A stretch of DNA of 64,000 nt from a bacterium (GTDB lineage: Bacteria > Cyanobacteriota > Vampirovibrionia > Gastranaerophilales > Gastranaerophilaceae): assembly GCA_017470245.1 (NCBI GenBank), contig JAFUEV010000060.1, forward strand, positions 62,001 through 126,000, read 5' to 3'. Below are positions 54,556 to 62,900 of the stretch, piece after piece (position 1 is the stretch's first letter; the number at the start of each line of letters is the position of its first letter). The position numbers and the translations under genes were made by a program. A model generated the notes under the pieces. The model had not been told where the DNA came from. It did not search any database and saw only the letters and a program-made list of their open reading frames with translations.

Positions 54556-54628
54556 ACTAAAAGTTACCTTAAATAATAATATTATAAATTTTGCATTTAT
54601 ATAATCTGTTATTAAGATATTTAAAATT

Positions 54629-55435
54629 TTATTTAAATATATTTTTCTTAATTAATTCTAATTTTTCAGGACTAAGTTTTGTTTGAGTTTCAATAAAATT
54701 ATTTTTATTATAAGGTGTATTTCGTTTTTCAAGTTCTAAGTATAATTGTTCTTTTATTCTAATATTATTACAACTTAGCCAATGAAACATTACGTCATTG
54801 ACATATTTTGTTGAATCAATATATAATTCATCATTTTCTATATGGCAAATATAATTATCATTCTTTTTGTCTAATGCTTCATATAAAGAATCATAGGTCA
54901 TAATATATGAATTACGAGGAAATATAGAACGGAATTTATCTTTGAATTTAGAATTATACAATGTTTCACGTCTTCCTATAACAAGAATATATTTAAAGTT
55001 GCAAGGATTATGGAAAAAATTCGGATTAAAACTCATAAGTTCTTTTATTACTTTATTTTGCTTAAAAGCCAATTTATTTTCTTCAATTGAAAAATATGCA
55101 TTCCAATCCTGAATTTGTGATATTCCTACATTTAAATCTCTTGTAATAGTTCCATCGTTATTAAAAAATTTTGAATCCGGCTTTTCAAGTTCTATAAAAA
55201 CAATATTCCATTCAGCTGAACTTTTAGACAAAAAACAGAAATCTGATATATGCGATGTTCCTAATTGCAATTTCTTAAAAATAAGAGAAAAATGGACAAA
55301 ATGATTTAATTCAAAGGGTTTTGTTGGTATTAAAATTGGATGTTCCTCTAAAAATTTCTGGTATATGGATTCGTTCTCATTCTTCTCAAGAAGTTTTATG
55401 TATTCCTGTTTTAAATCAAGTAATTCTTTTTCCAT
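54629..55435 (-). CDS. Shedu-like DUF4263 protein
   Basis: A 268-residue nuclease-like protein. FLEEHPILIPTK near the N-terminus, SDFCFLSKSSAEWNIVFIELEKP (Asp65, Glu82-Leu-Glu84-Lys85-Pro86), and SQIQDWNAYF (Gln107) match the SduA/DUF4263 arrangement (D...ELKxP...Q). The expected ELKKP reads ELEKP, so the catalytic lysine may have moved by one residue. It is the first gene of the minus-strand defence cluster, 73 bases before the nuclease gene. Shedu acts alone in other bacteria. Confidence 0.7.
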   Translation of the reverse strand: MEKELLDLKQEYIKLLEKNENESIYQKFLEEHPILIPTKPFELNHFVHFSLIFKKLQLGTSHISDFCFLSKSSAEWNIVFIELEKPDSKFFNNDGTITRDLNVGISQIQDWNAYFSIEENKLAFKQNKVIKELMSFNPNFFHNPCNFKYILVIGRRETLYNSKFKDKFRSIFPRNSYIMTYDSLYEALDKKNDNYICHIENDELYIDSTKYVNDVMFHWLSCNNIRIKEQLYLELEKRNTPYNKNNFIETQTKLSPEKLELIKKNIFK

Positions 55436-55847
55436 ATTATTTCTCCATTAATTTATATACCAAAACTTACCTTTATCAGTAAAGAAAAGGATATTTTATC
55501 TCTTGTTTATAGTATTTTTACGAATCTATTAATATAATAATTTATTTTTATTAAACTGTAAATTAAAAATTTATTTACAATTTGAAAAGATATGAAGAAA
55601 TATAAAGTAAAAGAGAAAATAAAAAATTCCAATTTTATTCTCTTTCAGGTTAAGTTTTTTGTCAATTAGCCACATGGGTAATTGATAGTATAAGTTCAAA
55701 AATTATAGAATGTTTTATATTCATAATTATAACTTGAAAAAGTTATAGAAATGAGGATATGGAGTATATAAAGGTAGTTTGTGAATATAAATAGTGCATG
55801 CACCGTAATACGGTGCATGCACTACTTGTTTTATAAGAGGTGAAATT
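55436..55847. other. 412-base gap between the defence cluster and the kelch gene
   Basis: AT-rich. It contains a near-palindrome CAATTA-GCCACATGGG-TAATTG near 55664 and a perfect 33-base palindrome (listed). The shared promoters of the divergent transcripts must lie here; I see nothing else. Confidence 0.5.
55792..55824. repeat. Perfect 33-base palindrome upstream of the kelch-lipase operon
   Basis: TAGTGCATGCACCGTA, one A, then the exact reverse complement. It lies 24 bases upstream of the kelch gene start, in the 5' leader or promoter region. With a stem of 16 pairs it could be a transcription-factor operator, a terminator for upstream transcripts, or a REP-like insertion. Confidence 0.75.
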
Positions 55848-56972
55848 ATGATTTTTAAGAAAAGAATAATTCTATTAATTTTTGTATTTATCTTTTTAAA
55901 TATTTTTTCAATTATGCAAGCTAAAGGTAAAAACAATGAAATGTTTGAATGTATTGGGGAAATGATTGTACCAAGATATTCTCATTCAGCTATTTTATTT
56001 GATAATGATAAAATTTTTATTGCAGGTGGAAGAAATAGGACTAAATTAGGCGGAGATAATATTTTATCAAGTACTGAAATTTTTAATATTAAAACTGGTA
56101 AATCATTGATTGGTCCCAATTTATATTATGCAAATGATAATCCTTTTTTATATTTATTATGCAATGGAAATATTTTGATTATTACTTCTCCAAATAGTGG
56201 ATATCTTCACAAAATAGAAATATATGATCCGAACACAAATTCAATTTGTGAATCTTATACCTTGGATATACCATATTCTTCGTTTCGGAATTATGATGCA
56301 AACGCATTACAATTAAATAATGATGAAATATTTATAATACAAGGCTCTCATTGGGGTATTGGCAAAGATGGCTTTATATATAATATGAAAACAAAAAAAG
56401 TATATAAACCCGACAATATAATATACGAAAAAATAAAAGAGAAAATAAATAGGCTCCCTCAATGTTCTTTAAAAAATGAAAACAAACAAAATACATATAA
56501 TAAAGGGGATATTTTAAATATACCATATGATTATATGAAACTTAACTATGCAGGATACCATAATCTAAAAGGTTTTATACTAATTAAAGATCTTTCAAAA
56601 ATTGTTTACTTTTTAAAAGATTGTATTAGTGTCTTTGATATTAAAAAAGGATTATTTAATGATTTAATCTGTTTTAACGGTGAAATTTTTTATGGTAATG
56701 ATTTCCATCGGTTTTATCCTTTAAACAGTAATGAAATCTTAATTGTAAGATATCATTATCCTGCACCGTATGAAAATCTTTCTGTTTTAAATATAAAGAA
56801 TAAAAAAATAAAAGATTTATGTTCCCATACACCAAATCGTTGGGGAGCTCGGGTTCAGGATAATGATGGAAATTTATTTTATATTGGCGGAAATAAACTT
56901 AATGAATGGACACGAAATAGTTCTGAAACGAAAAAGATATATGTGTTAAAACTAAATAAGGAGGAAGAATAA
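55848..56972 (+). CDS. Secreted kelch-like repeat protein
   Basis: A 374-residue exported protein with signal peptide MIFKKRIILLIFVFIFLNIF and a body of kelch-like blades: MIVPRYSHSAILFDNDKIFI (first blade), AGGRNRTKLGG, LICFNGEIFYGND, and near the end FYIGGNKLNEW. The YxHSAxxL and IAGG motifs suggest a four- to six-bladed propeller that binds a glycan or protein. The stop codon is immediately followed by the ATG of the lipase-RTX gene (no gap), so the two are an operon. Function unknown. Confidence 0.72.
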   Translation: MIFKKRIILLIFVFIFLNIFSIMQAKGKNNEMFECIGEMIVPRYSHSAILFDNDKIFIAGGRNRTKLGGDNILSSTEIFNIKTGKSLIGPNLYYANDNPFLYLLCNGNILIITSPNSGYLHKIEIYDPNTNSICESYTLDIPYSSFRNYDANALQLNNDEIFIIQGSHWGIGKDGFIYNMKTKKVYKPDNIIYEKIKEKINRLPQCSLKNENKQNTYNKGDILNIPYDYMKLNYAGYHNLKGFILIKDLSKIVYFLKDCISVFDIKKGLFNDLICFNGEIFYGNDFHRFYPLNSNEILIVRYHYPAPYENLSVLNIKNKKIKDLCSHTPNRWGARVQDNDGNLFYIGGNKLNEWTRNSSETKKIYVLKLNKEEE

Positions 56973-59900
56973 ATGAGTTCAGATATTACAACTAAAAGAT
57001 TAGCTGCCTTTTTCGCAGATCAAGCATATCACATTCCCTCCAATAATACAGTTTCTTATAATAATCAAACTTGGGTAAGAATTGCTGAATCACATAATAT
57101 AGATGGATTTGGTTTTGATGGTGATGTTTATTATAATGAAGATTCAAAGCAAATGATAGTTGCATTAAGAGGAACAGAATTTACTCTGGATGAGGATGGA
57201 TATTTAGATTTTATAAAAACGGATATCCAAGATTTTGGATTTAATAAGGAGCCTAAACAATATACAGCTGCAAAAAATTTATTAGATTCAGCAATATCAA
57301 TATTACAAAAGGGAAATTATAGTGATTTATCAACAAATCAAAATATAGCTATAGATACAACAAATGCTAATTTAATGATAGTAGGGCATTCATTGGGTGG
57401 AGGATTAGCTCAGTTATTGGGCTCCCAAATAGAATATAGCCAATATCATGTAGAAACATTTAATGCAATTGGTGTCAAGCAAATGGTTGATAATCTTTCT
57501 AAAAAGGGATTTAACTTTTCTGGAAATTATTGCAATATAGAAAATAATGTTATTTCAAGAGATTTTGTATCAACAATATATAATCATCTTGGTCCGGCAA
57601 TAGTATATAAACCATCAGAAGAAAATCAATTAAATATATCCGATTATTTACCATTACGATTTTATAAAGATGATAATTCAAATGTTCAAATGGAAATATT
57701 TTCTGCGGTACAAAAAATGTTAAAAGGTCACACTATAGCAAATTTTACTGACGAAACTTCTTTTATTCCAGAAAATAGCAAGTTTACTTATCAAACATTA
57801 TGTTCTATTTTAAAGACAATAAAAGGCGGTGTTGTTTTAGAAGAGGTAATTGCACCTATTCTAACTCCCTTAATATTGGTTGGATTTGGTGTTGCATATT
57901 CAGGTAATAAATTATTAGACAAAATATTTCGAACTAATAGAGGCGAAGCTACTGGCTATGCAGCAGGAATTATTGAAAATAATACAGTATTGCAAGGATA
58001 TATATCAGTATTAAAAGATATACCTGATGAATATGATGATGTATGTCAAATATTTGTTGATAATGATTTCAAATTTGTGGCAGAAACAATTGACCAAAAT
58101 AATAATATTGTATTCTATATATACAATAACGAAATTAATGCGACAGAATTGGACAATATTGTAGATAACTCCATATATTTTGAAGCATATAATAATGGAC
58201 AGGAAATAATATATAATAAAATAAAAGCTGAACGTACTTTATATATTTTTCAGGATGAAAATTATTTAGTAGATGATATAAAAAATCTAATTAATAATTC
58301 TAATAGCATAGACATTGCAATTTTAAACGAGGATTATTATGGAAATTCAACTATCATTGGTGATATTAATAAAAATATGATTGACGGAGGTATCGGAAAC
58401 GATACTGTATATGCAGGAAATGGAAATGATGTTATTCTCGGTAATGAAGGTGAAGATGAAATACATGGAGAAGCTGGCAATGATGTATTAATTGCAGGTT
58501 CTGTACAAATTGCTGATGGTTTAACAGAAATACCATATGATACACTAAAAAATTTAATAAATTCGAAAGACAGAATAAGAACAGTAATAAATTATGAAAG
58601 CGAAAATGGTTCTGCATCAAAGTTATATGGTGAAGAAGGTGATGACCTATTAATAGGTGATAAAGGCAATGATACCCTTGATGGCGGCATTGGAAATGAC
58701 TATATATATGGTGGCAATGGAAATGATGTACTTCAAGGGAATGATAATAATGACTATTTAAACGGTAACGAAGGCACTGATACTATAAACGGCGGAAGCG
58801 GAAATGATATTCTTGTCGGCGGTGAAGGTTATGATGAATTATATGGTGGTGAAAATAATGATGTATTAATCGCAGGAAATCATAAAAATGTCCCTGTAAT
58901 TACATTACAAAAATTGCTTGAAAGAAGAGGGAGTGTAAATCCATCAGAATTTCAAAGTACTCAGGGCATAAGTTCTGTGTTATATGGCAATGCCGGAAAT
59001 GATTTGCTAATTGGTGATAAAGGAAGTGATACTCTATATGGTGGTGCAGATGATGACTACTTATATGGTGGCAAAGGTAATGACTATCTGAGCGGTGGTG
59101 ACGGCTATGATGTATATAAATTATTTTCAGGTGACGGATATAACACCATATATGATTCCGATAAAGCAGGACGTATAGAAGTTGACGGATATACATTAAG
59201 AGGAGCAACTAAAAAAAGAAGTGAAGGTGGAAGAATATGGCGAGATGTTCGTGGTAATACTTATTTTTGGGCTGCAAACAGTGATGTCGTAATAATAAAC
59301 GGGAATACAAGAGTATTAAATTTTGAAAACGGAAAAACATTAGGAATAACTCTTCGTGTAATAGATGATGAAGAGGAGGAAGAAGAACCGACTAATCCTG
59401 ATGAACCGGGAGATGATACCCCTACTGAACCTACAAACCCTGATGATCCCGAAAATCCTGTAACACCGGGAGATGAACCTGAGAATCCTGAAAACGATGA
59501 AGAAGAACCTACACCTTCAAATGAAGAAGAAATTCGTCCTCCTAAAATAGGACCTAAATTTAGGCAAGCCGAAGATAGTCCCGGCACACCTTCTGACCCA
59601 ATTATTTTAGATTTGGATGGAAACGGTATTCAAATATCAGAAAAAAGCAAATACTTTGACCATGGGAATGACGGTTTTGCAGAATCATCGTCTTGGGTTA
59701 GCGGTAATGACGGTATTTTGGCTGTTGATAATAACAATAATAATAGAATAGATAACGGAACGGAATTATTAACTCACGATTCATTGACAGAATTTGATAC
59801 TAATGAAGACGGTATTATTGATGCAAATGATACGGATTTTGAAAGAATAAAAGTTCTAAAAGCAAACGGAAGCCTTCAATCCTTACAAGATGCAGGAGTT

Positions 59901-62900
59901 GAATTTATAAGTTTAAATACCAAAGCTGCACATATCGGATATTATGAAGGAAGTTATCAATTTGCAAAAGGTAAATTTACAACAACTGATGGGCAAGAAT
60001 GTGAATATGGTGAATTAAATCTTCAAACAGACCCTGAAAATGCATTAGATTTAAACATAGTTTATCCTACAAGTTATAAAACATTACCTGAAATTGACAA
60101 TATGGGTAAATCATATTCTTTAAGACACGCTATGTATCTTGACTCAACAGAAACATTAAAAACACTTGTTGAATCGTTTGTTTCAGAAACTGATGATGAT
60201 GTAAGAATGAACCTCGTTGACCAAATACTTGAACAATGGGCAGGTGCAACAGAAGTAGTAGAAGGTTCAAGAGGTCAATATGCAGACGCAAAACAACTTG
60301 CAATATTGGAAGTATTTATGGGGACTGAATTCTATTCTCAACACGAAGGAGAGGCAGAACCATCAAATCCTAACCTTGAAGCAAGCCAATATCTTGCAAC
60401 AGCCTATGCAAGATTAAAGACATATATTTATGCAGAACTAATGTCGCAGACACATCTTGATTCTATTATGCAAAATCTCAAACTCTTACCTAATGAACAA
60501 GGAAAATTGGCTTTTGATTTAAGTGACATAGTCAGTATATTACAAGATGAAATGGAAGTAGATGCTGTCGCTGCAAGACAAAAAGTATATGAAGTTGCAA
60601 AAGTAATTAAAGGTTTAGGGTACGATGTAAAATCAAACTTCTTTGACCCCAAAGATGATAATTGTTTCTATACGACATTTACAGAAAACGATAGAGAACT
60701 TAAATGGCTTATTGATACTATTTCAAAAGTTCCATATACAGATAATATTGGTGATGGTGAATGTACATCAGCAGATGATGCAATGAGAGCAAATCGTGGT
60801 GAAAGTGCATTCTTCCACGCATTAAGAGGCGATGACGTTATTTATGGTGACAGCCAATCTGACGGTTTTGCTGCTTGTAGCGGTGATGACCTTCTTGACG
60901 GCGGAGATGGTGATGACAACCTTGACGCCCATGGTGGAAATGACACCGTATTTGGAGGAAAAGGTAATGATACCATTAATCCGTCTGATGGCGATGATGT
61001 AATATTCGGTGGTAGCGGTAACGATGTAATTTATCCTGATGGTAATGAAAGCGAAGGATACAACAATTATGGCAGAGATATTATAAGAGGCGGTACAGGA
61101 AACGATACAATTCACAGCTTCTCAGGAGATGATACTTTCATATTTAACCTTGGAGACGGTAAAGATGTTGTTTTTGAAAAACAGGGTGTAGACACATTAT
61201 ACTTTGGCGAAGATATTTCTTGGGAAGACCTCGAATTTGAACAAGTTGGAAATGATATGGTTATCAGCATTACGGATACTGAAGACCAAATAACAGTAAA
61301 GAACTGGTTTGTTCAAGATAATGACGGGGTTTACAGATATGATAACCGTAAGATAGAAATCTTTGAATTCGCAGACGGTTCTAAACACTATAAAGACGAA
61401 ATACTTGTTGGTGATAATACAGAAGCCGTTACTTATGATATGGATGACATTGGTGATGACCTTAACCTTTCAAACGGCTATAAAAATATTGTTAATTTAA
61501 AAGAAGGTTGGAATCACATTTTTGTCGGAAAAGATACTACCAATACTTTTGTATTTGACAGACAGGGTATAGATTTATGCATTGAAAATTCAACATACAA
61601 AGATTCCATAATATTCGGAGAAGGTATAACATTGGCAAAAACTTTCTTTGCCTTTAATGAAAATGATTTAGAAGTATGGTTTGAAGATTATGACGGGCAT
61701 ATATCTATAACATATGGTGATGATTACCTTGAAACATTTGTATTTAATGACGGTACTGTATTGCTTGATGTATATGACCACTTGCAAAGAGTTTCAACAT
61801 ACTACGATTACATCATGAATGATGATAAAATGGATGATGTAACTCTGCTCGGTTATTATAGCAATATGGTAATAGGTAATAACAAAGATAATAATATCTA
61901 TGGCAATTACGGTAATACTACATTTGAAGGTGGCAGAGGTAACGATAACCTATATAGTTACAATGGCGGTAATGATGAATATGTCTATAACTTAGGTGAT
62001 GGTGATGACAGAATTACCGATTTGGGTGGTATAGACACTATCAGATTCGGTGAAGGCATTACTACGGAGAATGTAACCTTCTTAAGAAATTTTGAAGATG
62101 ATTCTCTTGAAATATTTATTAATACTGATGAAGGTGGAAATATAAAAATTGAAAACTTCTTCGGTGAAGGCAATAATAACAAGATTGAATACTTTGAATT
62201 TGCTGATGGAACTACATTTGAAACTATTGATAACCATATTAATGCTTTAGGTTCAACAGATAATAATGATTTAGTCTTACCTGAAGGTATAAGAGAAGGT
62301 CATTTAAGAGGCGAAGGTCATATATCCAATACAGGTAATGATATGGATAACTGGCTTGGAGGTAATTCCGGCGATAACAGATTCTATGCAGGTGAAGGTG
62401 ATGACGCAATGTGGGATGATAATTCATCCAACGACCGTTATTACTACAATGTCGGTGATGGCAACGATAATATAGGTGATACATCAGGCATTGATGCAAT
62501 TATCTTTGGAGCAGGAATTACAAAACAGAATATTCGTTTTGAAAAACAACCTGATAACTTATTCATATACTTTGACGGTATAGAAGGTTCTATTTGTATA
62601 AATGAATACTTTAATGACGATAACAGAAAAATAGAACTGTTTAAATTTGCAGATGGAAGTATTATTGATGATATTACACCATACATTTCCGATATCGCCA
62701 CAAGAGATGAAGATATTATACTCACAGGCAATCAAGAAAATGCATCCGTTTGGGATGGCGGTGAAGTAAGTATAACAGGAAATAATCTGCACAATAGGTT
62801 ATATGGCAGTTGGGGTAATAATACTATTCAGGGGGCAGGCGGTAATGACTATATCCAAGATGAAAACGGCGATGATGTATATATCTATAATGTCGGAGAC

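Noticed and set aside
58384-58900. GGxGND-type nucleotide periodicity looking like a DNA tandem repeat
   Set aside because: It is explained by RTX nonapeptide coding with varied codons; there is no exact DNA repeat, so it is not a satellite or CRISPR.
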